Source: Scalesia atractyloides
Taxonomy: Eukaryota; Streptophyta; Magnoliopsida; Asterales; Asteraceae
NCBI GenBank assembly: GCA_947069175.1
Contig: CAMTDV010000009.1
Coordinates: 7,881,163-7,945,162 of the forward strand
Length of the DNA: 64,000 bases
Direction of reading: 5' to 3'
Made by a program: the position numbers and the translations under genes. Below, in pieces: positions 1-11,094 of the stretch (position 1 is its first letter; every line of letters begins with the position of its first letter). A model generated the notes under the pieces. The model was not told the DNA's origin, did not search any database, and saw only the letters and a program-made list of their open reading frames with translations.

Positions 1-1311
1 TGATGGTATGCTTTATGCTGCTGTAGGGGGCCAGGGCAGATGATGTTAGTCCGATCGTTACAACGTTTTAGTGAATTAACAATTTACAGCAAGTATATTC
101 ACATGTTAGCAGACAAGCGGTGGGAAGACATACACCATGATTGGCATCTCTCGGTATGCAATATCAGATTTATTTGAGCACATAAACAAGGTATACTAAG
201 TGAATGAAAGTGTAACTTTTAATGGGTCATTCCATTCGGAACTTAAAAAGTTATATATGCTTTTGTTTGCAGCAAATTAATAGAAATTTATGCTGATTTT
301 TTCTGCAATTGAGATTTTCAATGAAAGAGCTCATTGCAGATGGTACTCCACGTCTACACTTAGACTCCTGGATGATCAAGAGGTGAGCATTATCTTATTA
401 ATCTCAAGTGGTCGATTAATTAACAAAAAAAAAAACGTAAATAGAGTTTTTTTCGTTGTCATTAGAAAAAGACAGTTGTAGATAAAGTTTGTGACACATT
501 TGGTTTTAAAGCTGTTATTGTCATTTGAAACTAAGGTTTGTGACATATTTGGTTTTAAAGCTTAATGTTAGGTTAATATATGTTTTGGTGTGAGCTTAAT
601 GACCAATAACAACAGCCATGATAGTTTCTAAGGTAGCCGAATGAGCAAAATTGTATAGAGCTAAGAGGATCATAGGTGTTGATGTGAACCAGGACAAGTA
701 CGAAACCGGTAATTTCTAATTGGATCTTTATAATAATATGGTAACTATCCATTAATAAGGGTCACATTTGGAGTTACATTTTGTAAATTTATTGTTTGTT
801 GAACGCTTTTTTTTTTCCTGAATTGTAGTGTGCAGTTGATTTATTTAGACCGTGAAAGTAAGACGTGAGATCAAAATTTGAAATGATCATGGAATTGGAC
901 GATGGCTAACATTCAATCTACTGTGTGCGAAACTGCGAATTTTTGTCCAAAAACTATTGTTGGGTAGACGTTCGTTATGCTTCTTCTTTATTTTACTGAA
1001 TTTGATGATGGTTTCTTCAATATTTTAATAGTATTACGTTTAAATAATATCACATTAGTTATTTTTCTCTTTTATAACATGGTTCTTCATAGTAGGACAC
1101 GAGGCAAGGATGGCAACTAGGAGATTAAAAGGACTTGTTTTTTTACTACAAGATGTGAGTCACATTAAAATCATCAGCCTCTTTTTGTTTTTTTTCCTAC
1201 AACATAATGATTTTGTCGTCTATCTTCATTTGAAGTTTATTTATTCTTCTAAGGGGCTATTTAGTTTGAGGGTTTGAATTTGAAGGTATGGATTTGATAG
1301 CTTTGAGTATG
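1..1311. other. Intergenic, no supported gene
   Basis: AT-rich sequence with no recognisable gene. A short exon-like stretch around 306-382 stays open for about 25 codons and ends at a consensus-like donor (AG then GTGAGC), but I recognise no family and neighbouring exons do not join in frame. A local tandem duplication of about 48 bases (around 485 and 533) shares the motif TTTGTGACAYATTTGGTTTT. Confidence 0.4.
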
Positions 1312-1486
1312 CTTGGTTTTTTAAAGGCGCGCCTAGCGCGAGGTGACCTCAGGCGTATGGTCATCGCTTTTGCTCGGATCTCTTCATCACAATCGTTCTT
1401 GGTTTTTTAAAGGCGCGCCTAGGCGCGAGGTGACCTCAGGCGTAATGGTCATCGCTTTTGCTTACGGAACTCTCTTCATCCCACCC
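1312..1486. repeat. Tandem duplication, 86-bp unit, GC-rich core
   Basis: Two adjacent copies begin at 1312 and 1398 with CTTGGTTTTTTAAAGGCGCG. Each contains GGCGCGCC, a CTAGGCGCG stretch and GAGGTGACCTCAGGCG, followed by a shared ATGGTCATCGCTTTTGCT segment. The core is strongly GC-rich in otherwise AT-rich DNA. The open frame across it is a by-product of the duplication, not a gene. Confidence 0.75.
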
Positions 1487-2333
1487 AAATCGTCTTGGCC
1501 TTTTTCTCAATTACGGTATTTTCTATTATAATCTGTTTTGGGTTTTTCTTGTGTTCATCTTAGTACCTTCATAAGAGCTTTTGTTCTCCTTCGTATTGTT
1601 TCCATAAATGTTGCAATTCAATTATGTTTTGTAAGATTGTAAATATTTTAGATAAACCATTATTATTGAGTTCAAATGTAAACAAAATATCGTATTTAAT
1701 AACGATTTTCTTTAGAGATGTTGACCATTTAATTATAGTACTTTTATGTAAAAACAACTTTAAAGTTGTGAAAATTATAGTACTTATGGGTTGATGTGAG
1801 ATTATCAAGCTACATACATTTGAACTTCAATATTCATAGTTTTGACCTCAAAAGTCAAGCGATACCTTTATTTTTGTTTGTGAATCAAGAATGTAGCATT
1901 TGCTTTTACCCTTAATCATGACATCTTTTATTATCTCAGCAGAAGCGTTTGTAGCGTTGATTGTGGCGTATTTTCTAGATGATACGCTTCGTTAGATAGA
2001 AAGACTGTTCCGTTAGAAAAAACGAGGCAATCATTTGTGGGAGCAATTTCATTCTTTCAAGAGTTATTCCAGAAGTGAAGAGTTCTACACTTTGCCCTTC
2101 AATCTTAACAGATATTTCTCATCTGTTTGATATGATGGGATTCCTTTTGGTCACATGTGATGTATATACAATATGTAATCATGTCATAGAGGTTTATTAA
2201 TTATATCGTTTTCCATGTTCACATATCCAAATTATAGGTTTGTGAACTATAATTGTAATTTTGATCTTTTTTCCTATGTAATTTCATTTATATTTCCGTT
2301 ATTTGTAGAGTTATAAATTATAATTTATATTGT
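1487..2333. other. Intergenic, nothing recognised
   Basis: AT-rich, stop-dense in all frames, with no repeat or motif I can support. Confidence 0.4.
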
Positions 2334-2367
2334 TCAACCCATGTATTACACGGGTACCTAACCTAGT
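2334..2367 (+). mobile_element. Helitron-like 3' terminus
   Basis: An imperfect hairpin (ACCCATGTA paired with TACACGGGT) is followed about ten bases later by CTAGT, with T as the next base. Helitrons end in a short hairpin plus CTRRT and insert between A and T, so this fits a plus-strand 3' end. A very similar terminus lies at 31886. I could not place a matching 5' TC end, so the extent of the element is unknown. Confidence 0.5.
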
Positions 2368-3070
2368 TTATATTTATTACAAATCTTTTTTATGCATCAC
2401 TATTTTTGTTGAATAATGGTAAAATTAGTGTTCAATACCATTGGTATTAGTAACTTTTATTGATTAGATGAGCATTGGGCCATTAGGGTGTTTGGGTAGC
2501 ACATGGGATTATGGGAAAATAAACCAACTTGAATGGTGAAAATGGGTCAACACTAAAGCCTTGTTGAGTTGTTGGCACACTTTTAGGCCCAAAATACGAA
2601 AGTTTTTTATAAATTAGCCCAATTAGTGGAATTTTCTAAGATTCTAATTTCCTTTTTATTTTTCTTATTAATAACATTAAATTTTGCAATTTTGTGAGTT
2701 CACTTGTTATTTTAAGCATGATATTTTAGGTATGGTTCTATTTTTCAAGATTCACACAAACCAATATATTTAGGTTTATCATACAATGCAAATGGTTACA
2801 TAAATAAGCCAGCCACAAGACTAGTCATACGATAGTTTTTGTTGGGGACTATAATCTGCTGATATTGTTGTGTACTTGAAAGAGATAAACACAACACATA
2901 ATTCCACTTAATTTAGAACAATTTAAGAGAAATATTAAACTATGATCACTTCAATAATTAGGTTTTTTTTCACTTTACTCGGGATATAAGTTGCGCTAGA
3001 TTAAGAACATGTTCTTCAAGTTTCATCTGGTGTCAACATTAAGGTATTTTCACTAGGTATCTTTTTTAGG
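2368..3070. other. Intergenic, nothing recognised
   Basis: AT-rich non-coding sequence without supported features. Confidence 0.4.
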
Positions 3071-3226
3071 GGGTGTTTGTGATTAAGTTGGGAAATGACT
3101 TATTAACTTATTGGAGCCAATAAGTCAACAATTCATTTGGAAAAATCCCAAATCCTGGCTTTTTAAAATGACTTATTGGCTTTTTGAAAATATAATAAGT
3201 CATTTCCGAACTAATCCCAAACACCC
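3071..3226. mobile_element. Short MITE with terminal inverted repeats
   Basis: The left end GGGTGTTTGTGATTAAGTTG and the following bases to about 3105 are the reverse complement, with a few mismatches, of 3193-3226, which ends CCCAAACACCC. The 156-bp size, TIRs over 30 bp and lack of coding capacity indicate a non-autonomous DNA transposon, hAT-like by its GGGTGTTTG end. No clean target duplication was found. Confidence 0.7.
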
Positions 3227-4969
3227 TTTTAATCATCCACGTTTAACAATTTTCCCTCTACTTTGAGTGTCCGTCGTCTACGCACTCAAATTATACAAAC
3301 CATAAAGATTTAAAAATGTTATAAACAAAAATTAATTGTTATTAGGTATATAGTCTTGATGGTAAAAAAAAATTTGGTATATAGTCTTCTACCCTAAGAC
3401 ATTGGGTATAAAAATGAGTATGTCATTTAGTTTAGTGAATATATAGAAATGAGTATCTCACTTTGAAAAAGGGGATTGAAAAGGTTGCGAGCCATCAAAA
3501 GCCATTTGTACGGACCTAACTATTATTATAAGTCATTCACGTGAGGGTGTCACACAAACCCAACCCTAATAAAATTGTGTATTTATTTAATTACTATATT
3601 AACATTAAGTTACATATATAAGCACTGTTCGTGTGTTGACCAGTCAAAATTACCAGTGTAAACAATAATATAACCTCTCCAAAATTGAGTCACACCATGT
3701 TGTGTTTAAAACTCCAAGACATAAAATAACTACTGCTAGTACAATAGAACTCGAGCATTATATTTATTTAAGTGTGTGGGTGAATTAGAATATTTGTTTA
3801 TTTCTAACTTTTGTTGATGTATCTAATCTAATTCTTTATGATATAAGAAGGTTAAACATTTATGGATCATTTATAAGTATAATTAAGTTTTGAGATGTAC
3901 AAAATGGAGAGTTTAAGATATGAATAAATTGGTAAACTTGTTGAAATTATAAAGTATTCAATTGTTCTTGTATAACCTTTGAATTAATTATAGATTGGGT
4001 GATGATATCATTTGGCCTTTCAATTATGTAAATTGTTTGTAACTTCATTTAGAGGAAGTGAATGTATCCTCATTTCTAATAGGAAATACCTTCCGTGCGC
4101 ACATTTTACATCTATAAGGCCACCTTGTATACTCTAACACCCATAGGTGTTAATCCTAGTTGGCACCCGTTAACACCTGTTAAACCGCTCCTGAAGGTGT
4201 TAAGAGGCATTAAAAGCTTCACATGTTAAGAAGTTAACTAGGAGAGAGAGAGAGAGAGAGAGATTGAATCAAGCATTGCTAAATTTGCGCACACACACAC
4301 AACATATATGTGTTTTAACTAATTTAGGGGGCGTTAATGGAGGTTAAATCATTTCCTTGATGTGAGGTGAAGTGAAAGAAGGTAAAATAGGTGATGTGGT
4401 GCCTACGTATAGTTAAGGGGCGTGAAAGTATACCTCATAGCCTAACCATACCACAAGTCATTTATTTATCTATTCATGTGTGTATGTAATTGTTAGGACC
4501 ATTAACGAATCAATAAATATAATATGTTAACAACATTAATAAATTGGTGTATAAGTATTATGTCTAGTGGAGATGGATATGATCAGATGATTTCGCTGGT
4601 GGCACGATGATACTCTAGTGGTCCGTCAGTGATCCAAATTTGTCGTTCAAAAATATTTATTATTAATAATATTGTTATTGTTATTGTTATTTATTGTTAT
4701 TGTTATTATTTATTATTATTTTATTATTATTATTATTATTATATATTATTTTGAATAAGATAGCTACACCAGGAAAAGAAAGATATTGTCATCACCAAGA
4801 CTATCGTTAGATGGATATTAACCAATTCCTCTTATGTCTAATGTTTACCCTCTGTCAAGAATTTTCCTCACTATCAACTTTTTTTTTTCTAAAGCTAGTG
4901 AGATAACTGTTTAGAGCTTTGGCAATGCCTACTTTTTGGTCGGTTTTGGAAGCCGATGTGGCCGGTTTT
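3227..4969. other. Intergenic with microsatellites
   Basis: No gene seen. It holds a GA run near 4241-4262 and a TTATTG/TTA microsatellite near 4666-4752. A segment around 4325-4420 has two GGGGCGT-type motifs that may be a decayed MITE. The last bases (to 4969) are the pre-insertion sequence of the copia element and resume at 10649. Confidence 0.4.
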
Positions 4970-5526
4970 TGTTGGGGAATTTGTAATAACCGGACGATCA
5001 GAGAGGCGTGTAATCACTCTCAGATCAAATTTTTCGATGGTTCACCCGAATAATTCAATCGGATACAACTCTGATTTTCGAGAATTAGAACACCAGTATG
5101 ATGATTGTGAATCCGTATGAACCAGAGAAAGTGACCAAAAAAAACTGTTTAGAATTTTGGGGATAATCTTGCAGAAAACTGCCTCTGGCAGTTTTGTTTC
5201 AAATTTTTAAAATAAAAACTGCCAAAAAACTGCCTTCATTTTTTGTCTAAAAATTATGATGAAAATTTTAATAAAAATTTTCTCCAAGGCATTTTCTCCA
5301 AGACAGGGGCTGCCGCCCCTTGGACCCTGCTCCCAGGGGCGCTGTCCCCGGACCCCCGCCAAGGGGGCGTTGCCCCCTTGGAATCCCCTATTAGGGGCTC
5401 CGCCCGAATACTTGGAATTATAACAACTCGAACAAGCGTGCACTCCCGCACCTCCTAACTTGTTCGATGTATATTATAATTCCCTTGACCACCAAGTTAA
5501 TCCCGATTACACTAAAATATCTAACA
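4970..5526 (-). repeat. Copia 3' LTR
   Basis: Direct repeat of 10119-10648 with a TG start and CA end. It contains a GC-rich block (about 5305-5405) of consecutive GGGGC...GCCCC hairpins and an extra AT-rich stretch near 5240-5275 that the other LTR lacks. The reading frames over the GC block are artefacts of this repeat. Confidence 0.93.
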
Positions 5527-5542
5527 TTCCTCCCCATTTTAG
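5527..5542 (-). promoter_or_regulatory. Polypurine tract of the copia element
   Basis: Read on the minus strand, CTAAAATGGGGAGGAA lies directly against the 3' LTR. This is the expected position and composition of the primer for plus-strand DNA synthesis. Confidence 0.7.
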
Positions 5543-6049
5543 CGCAATCCTTGATCAACTTAAACAAAATCACAACAATCAAACTTCTGCATAAATGAAA
5601 TATCGCGACGATTGAATTTCACATTAGTATATTACACATTCCAAATATTCGAATATAGGGGTGTCGCTAAGGATTGAACCCTTTTATTCAGTGAATACAC
5701 GAAGATAATATACACACAAGTTTACATACTCTAATGTTCTTTCTTGACACTATTTTTACTAGCATGTGTCACATCCTTCAATGAACATATCAAAGCCAAG
5801 TCCTAGCTTCTTGAAGCGGCTAAACTTCATGCTCATATAGGTAGCTCTTTATTCTCGCACCTGCATATGCAATTTTTCAAAGAGCTATTAAGAAGAAAAC
5901 CTTCAACCTCCTTTAACTTGCAGGTCTGAACACATATCTTGGGATGATGCTACTGATGTGTTTCAATTTCTAGATGTTAAGCTTTCCACATTGAATTCAG
6001 CACCTAACGTCATATTAGGTGGGAATTGGGTATCTTAACACGAGAAATC
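5543..6049 (-). other. Copia 3' untranslated interior
   Basis: Non-coding stretch between the end of the RNase H frame and the polypurine tract. No motif is recognised. Confidence 0.5.
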
Positions 6050-7528
6050 TCATGTGGACTTTAATCCCATCCCGACAGCCGCCTTGTGCACAAGATCTCT
6101 ACATAACTCTTTGGTTAAATGGTGGGCTAAATTATGTTGAGTTCTCACGAACTCCACCGATATCACCCCATGCATGATGAGCTCACGAATCATGCTGTGT
6201 CTAACACCTAAGTGTCTAGACTTCTCATTATACACTTGGCTGTAGGCCTTAGCCAAGGTAGCAGCACTATCACATCTAATAGATATTGGTGATATGGGTT
6301 TAGGCCACAATGGAATCTCATATATCAAGTTTCTTAGCCACTCAGCTTCTTTGCCAGCTGCGGCTAATGCTACAAACTCAGACTCCATTGTTGAATCAGT
6401 TATGCAAGTCTGTTTCTTAGATGCCCAAGATATGGCACCTCCTCCGAGCAGGAAGGTCCATCCAGTCGTGGAAGAATGATCTTCCTTGTTGTTAATCCAG
6501 CTTGCATCCGAATAACCTTCTAAAACTGAAGGAAATCCAGTGTAGATCAAGCCATATTTCATGGTTCCTTTCAAGTATCTAAATACTCGATTCATGGCTT
6601 GCCAATGACTTGCACCTGGATTGCTAGTAAATCTACTAAGCTTTCCAACAGCATAAGCTATATCCGGTCTAGTGCTAATCATAGCATACATGAGGGATCC
6701 AATGGCCCTTGAATATTCTAGTTGGTTTAAAGCTACACCTTCATTAGGGTAGAGCTTAAAAGCAGGGTCCATTGGAGTGCTAACCGGAGAACTATCATGA
6801 AAATTGAACTTTTTCAATATCTTCTCAATGTAGTGAGATTGAGAGATCGATATGCCATTGTTCTCCCTTTTGATCCTTATACCAAGGATGACTTCCGCCT
6901 CCCCCATGTCTTTTATGTCAAAACAGGATGACAAAAATTTCTTTGTTTTATCAACTTGATCTTGGTCAGTACCGAAGATCAACATGTCATCTACATATAG
7001 ACAAATTATGACTCCTTTCCTAGAATCATTAAATTTGCTATACACACACTTGTCCGCCTGGTTTAATACAAAACTATCAGACAAAACCACATCATCAAAC
7101 TTTTGATGCCACTGTTTGGGTGCTTGCTTTAAGCCATACAATGACTTAACTAGCTTACACACCTTATGCTCATTTCCAGGCATAACAAAACCCTCTACTT
7201 GTTTCATATATATCTCCTCATCCAAATCACCATTCAAGAATGCCGTTTTCACATTCATTTGGTGAATCACAAGATTGTGTATTGCAACTAAGGCAACCAA
7301 CAATCTAATAGTAGATATTCTTGCGACAGGAGCATATGTATCAAAGTAGTCTATTCCTTCCTTTTGTCTAAAGCCTTGGATAACCAATCGGGCTTTAAAC
7401 TTATCAATTGAACCATCTACTTTCATCTTCTTTTTGAAGATCAACTTACAACCAAGTGGTTTACACCCAGGGGGGCAGATCAGACAATTTCCAAGTGTTG
7501 TTTTGCATAATAGAGTCCATCTCATCAT
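6050..7528 (-). pseudogene. Copia reverse transcriptase and RNase H
   Basis: Long open segment of about 492 codons. The RT palm is clear: motif A region near residues 90-100 (KTAFLNGDL), SLYGLKQAP near 129-136, and YVDD at 178-181. RNase H follows, with GYSDASW and TDSTMESEFVAL near the C-terminus. The usual MDVKTAFLNG reads MNVKTAFLNG here, so the first catalytic aspartate is replaced by asparagine. The frame overlaps the integrase-side frame at 7461-7528, which shows a frameshift upstream. It would act in cytoplasmic virus-like particles to copy element RNA. Confident as a copia RT; inactive as it stands. Confidence 0.93.
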
Positions 7529-8795
7529 TTATAGCTTCTTTCCAGAAAGCTACATCCCGAGATGCCACGGCTTCACTATATGTTTTAGGATCTTCCTCAA
7601 TATTGAAACAACATTGATATTGAATTTTAATTTCATCTCTTGATCCTTCAACAAAATATAGTTGAAAATCATCACCAAATGATTTAGCTTTTCTTGCTCT
7701 ACCACTCCTCCTGGGTTCCGGAGGACTATCAATCATTTGATCAGCCATGTGAGAGTTACTGGAGCTTGGGACCATGTCCCTAGGCCTAGGTATTGAAGAG
7801 AATCTGTTCTCATCATAGTCTGCAGTTCTTTCCTCAATTACCGTATGCACAGACACGTAGTCATTTGGTTCTATAAAATAGAACCTATGAGCAAATGAAT
7901 GCTCCACATACCCGATGAAAATGCAGTCAATACCTCTTTCCCCAATGTTCCTTATCTTAGGATCAGTGAGCCTTACTACGGCTCTACAACCCCAAACTCT
8001 CAGTTTATGCAACTCAAGTGGTCTTTTATACCAAAGCTCAAAAGGGGTGGTCTTGTTCCTTTTATTTGGAACCCTATTTAGCAAATAGCAGCTGTCAACA
8101 TAGCCTCACCCCAAAAGCCCTCACTAAGGCCCGAATAGGACAACATGGTATTGTCCATTTCTTTTAGAGTCCTAGTCTTCCTTTCTGCCACACCATTTTG
8201 TTCCGGTGTGTAAGGAGCTGTGGTATGGTGTATTATTCCAGTCGATTGGAAATACACCGGATCAAAGTACTCACCACCTCTGTCCGTATGTATGGTTTAA
8301 TCAACCAACTGCGATGAAGCTCCACTTCTTGTTTATATATCTTAAACTTTTCAAGAGCTTCATCCTTAGCATGCAACAAATAAACATAGCAGAATCTAGT
8401 AGCATCATCTATAAACGTTACTGCATACTTTTTATTTCCTAAAGATGGTGTAGCATGAAAATCACATAGATCGCTATGTATCAAATCTAACACTTTAGTT
8501 TCCCTATGAACAGGTTGCATGAAAGGCTTTTTGGTTATCTTATTCACCTTGCAAATGTGACATTTTTCATTGTTTATGTTAATAGGCGGAATTAAGCTCA
8601 TTTTAGACATTTTTTAACCCTTTTATAATGTACATGTCCTAGTCTAGCATGCCATAATTCCGAATCAGTCAAGTTATTTCTACTACTAGTTGAAGCTATG
8701 CAATTCACATTACTAGTTGAAGCTATGTCATTAACATTACTGGTTGAAACAACACAAACAGATTCATTCATAAGCGAAACATCAACATTCAACAT
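7461..8795 (-). pseudogene. Copia integrase, frameshifted
   Basis: Pieces in several frames together give a copia integrase. The pre-integrase motif LWHARLGH is near 8650. The zinc-binding EKCHICK sits near 8560 and the first catalytic Asp (HSDL) near 8475. The core is disrupted near 8290, and the third catalytic position is seen in EQNGVAERK near 8180-8210. The C-terminal part (7461-8084) contains LNRVPNKRN, WGCRA and FIGY, typical of the copia integrase C-terminus and linker. Breaks near 8605, 8290 and 8085-8230 prevent one protein from being made. Two tandem copies of an STSNVN-type nonamer lie before the pre-integrase motif. Confidence 0.88.
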
Positions 8796-9133
8796 AACAT
8801 CCCATTACAAAGATAACCAAAACCTACAAAAGTACCATGTTTTGACAAGATATACTTGTCACTTTCCAACACTTGTTTGTAACCACAATTATTCAACACA
8901 ATGCCACTTAACAGATTCTTTCGAATTCCGGGCACATACAAAACATTGTTCAAAAGTAAAGATTTTCCAGAAGTAAAAACAAGATGCACGGTTCCTATTC
9001 CCTTGATTGGTTCAGTTGCAACATTCCCCATCTTAATGATAGATCCGTCTTCAATTGGTTGAAAGTCTTTAAACCAACGAAGATCCTTGCACACATAGCT
9101 TGTTGCACCCGAATCAACCCACAATATCATCAT
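8789..9133 (-). pseudogene. Copia aspartic protease
   Basis: The segment opens with LWVDSGATSYVCKD, holding the DSGA active-site motif of retroelement aspartic proteases, and continues with the LxNVLYVPGIRKNLLSG region conserved after the protease in copia polyproteins. It releases gag and pol products in the particle. It is separated from gag (9260) and from the pre-integrase region (8795) by frameshifts. Confidence 0.88.
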
Positions 9134-9259
9134 CCTTCACATAAAATGCTTCAGAAATTAGTGATACTAATTCTGAACCGAATTACTAAATTGTACTAAA
9201 TTCTGACCTTGCTTGCCCGAGTCCTTGGACCCGCTAGAACCAGCCTCATTCTTGTTCTT

Positions 9260-10095
9260 TTACCCAAACTTGTTGTTCTTCATCATCTTACAGTCCCTCT
9301 TAAAGTGACCAACCTTACCATATTTCCAGCAAGGATAATTCGGCTTTTTGTTTGGACCCGAATTGTTGTTTCCTTGAAACTTCCGTTTCCCTTTGAACTT
9401 ACTGTTTCCCTTGGATGATTCACCCGTCTCAACCATATTCACAGAAGATGTCCCAGCCGTTTCTTTTCATCATTGGCCAACATTTTTTCTTGTGCTCTAA
9501 AGCCTTCTTCAATTCTGAAGTGGCTTCCAAGTTCAACCAAAGTTAACTCTCCTTTCTGATGTTTCAGATTATGTTTAAAATCTTTCCAGGAAGGAGGTAA
9601 CTTGTCAATGATACTTGAAACAGAAATGGATTCATCCATCTTCATGTCATGTTGGGCATACTGCCCCAGAATTCGTAAGAAATCATTGTATTGTTCCATG
9701 ACAGGCCTTTCATCAACCATTTTGTAACTGTTAAAATTACTCACAAGAAACTTCTTACTAGAAGAATCTTCCGCCATGTATTTGGCTTCCAAAGCGTCCC
9801 ACAGTAATTTTGCAGTTTTCAACATTTTGATAAACATCGAATAAGGGATCAGACATACCATTCAGGATGTGGCCAAGATAGATGTAGTTGTCGTTTTCCC
9901 ACTTTGACCGCTTCCTGACCTATCCGGATTGCCTTCCTCCAGTACCTCTAGGATTGGAGTTGTCAACACGTACACCAATTTCAGGGATGTGAGAAGAAAG
10001 TGCATCTTCTTCTGCCATCTTCGGAAATCCTGCCCTTCGAACTTCTCTAGTTTATCAAACTTGCTCGTCATATCCTTCATCGATCCGCTTCCCAT
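9260..10095 (-). pseudogene. Copia gag, with stop and frameshift
   Basis: The start at 10095 (MGSGSMKDMTSKFDKLEKF) begins just inside the 5' LTR. The capsid-like part contains LWDALEAKYM, followed by YNDFLRILGQ and a KLPPSWKDFKHNLKH region typical of the UBN2/gag domain. The C-terminus has one CCHC knuckle (CWKYGKVGHFKRDC) near 9300-9345. An in-frame TGA at 9862-9864 and a frameshift near 9450 split it into three parts. It would form the particle shell and bind element RNA. Confidence 0.9.
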
Positions 10096-10118
10096 CTCAC
10101 AGAAATTAATTTGATCTT

Positions 10119-10648
10119 TGTTGGGGAATTTGTAATAAACGGACGATCAGAAAGGCATGTAATCACTCTCAGATCAAATTATTTCGATGGTTCACCCGAA
10201 TAATTCAATCGGATACAACTCTGATTTTCGAGAATTAGAACACCAGTATGATGATTGTGAATCCGTATGAACCAGAGAAAGTGACCAAAAAAACTGTTTA
10301 GATATTTGGCGATAATCTTGTAGAAAACTGCCTCTGGCAGTTTTGTTTCAAATTTTTAAAATAAAAACTGCCAAAAAACTGCCTTCATTTCATAAAATTT
10401 TCTCCAAGGCATTTTCTCCCCGCCAGGGGCTGACGCCCCTTGGACCCTACCTCCCCAGGGGCGCTGCCCCCGGACCCCCGCCAAGGAGGCGTTGCCCCTT
10501 GGAATTCCCTATTTGGGGCTCCGCCCGAATACTTGGAATTATAACAACTCGAACAAGCGTGCACTCCTGCACCTCCTAACTTGTTCGATGTATATTATAA
10601 TTCCCTTGATCACCAAGTTAAACCCCGATTACACTAAAATATCTAACA
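10119..10648 (-). repeat. Copia 5' LTR
   Basis: Direct repeat of 4970-5526 with TG and CA ends, followed by target duplication GTTTT at 10649. Because the element is on the minus strand, this copy would drive transcription. The GC-rich hairpin block is at about 10425-10535. Confidence 0.93.
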
Positions 10649-11094
10649 GTTTTGGCGTGTCTTTCCTTTAGGGGTACTGATCTGGGAGGTCAGTTTGGAC
10701 ATGAGGTATAAGGTCCGGATGGTGGTGGGCTTGGTGGCCGGTGGGTGGGGGATATAAAAGGGGATCGGTCTATTGAGAACCATTCTCAATTTTGATAACC
10801 TGTAAGAATCACATCCATGTTAAAATGATGCACTTTCATATAGTTAGGGGTATTACAGAGGTTAGTTAACGTACAATTGGCCTTAATATGCGAAGCGCAC
10901 GCGATTAGAAATCCGCACGTTATAAACCTCAAAAAATGACAAGTCGCATGTTATATCACACACATCCGCATGTTCACAAACTCGGAAAAGACTTGTGTCA
11001 AATCCGCATGTTATATTCTGATCGCGTATACATCATACGTTATTAAGGGATGTTGTACCATACTCTATCTCTCTCTCTCACTTGAGTTAAGCAT
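10649..11094. other. Intergenic, pre-insertion sequence of the copia site
   Basis: Continues the sequence interrupted at 4969. It holds an isolated TATA-box-like ATATAAAAGGGG near 10750 with no coding sequence behind it. No gene was found. Confidence 0.4.

Larger units (their letters stand above)
4970..10648 (-). mobile_element. Ty1/copia LTR retrotransposon, full length, decayed
   Basis: Two near-identical LTRs (4970-5526 and 10119-10648) with TG...CA ends are flanked by the 5-bp target duplication GTTTT (4965-4969 and 10649-10653). Between them, on the minus strand, lie gag with a CCHC knuckle, protease, integrase, and reverse transcriptase with RNase H. Integrase before RT defines Ty1/copia. 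The frame is broken by at least one in-frame stop and several frameshifts, so the copy cannot make an intact polyprotein. A 28-base length difference between the LTRs shows divergence after insertion. No standard tRNA-Met primer site follows the 5' LTR. Confidence 0.95.

Noticed and set aside
300..382. Exon of a host gene near the window start
   Set aside because: A donor site and about 25 open codons are present, but no family is recognised and adjacent possible exons contain stops.
5207..5458. Three overlapping frames in the copia LTR
   Set aside because: They arise from the GC-rich hairpin block; the same frames recur in the other LTR.
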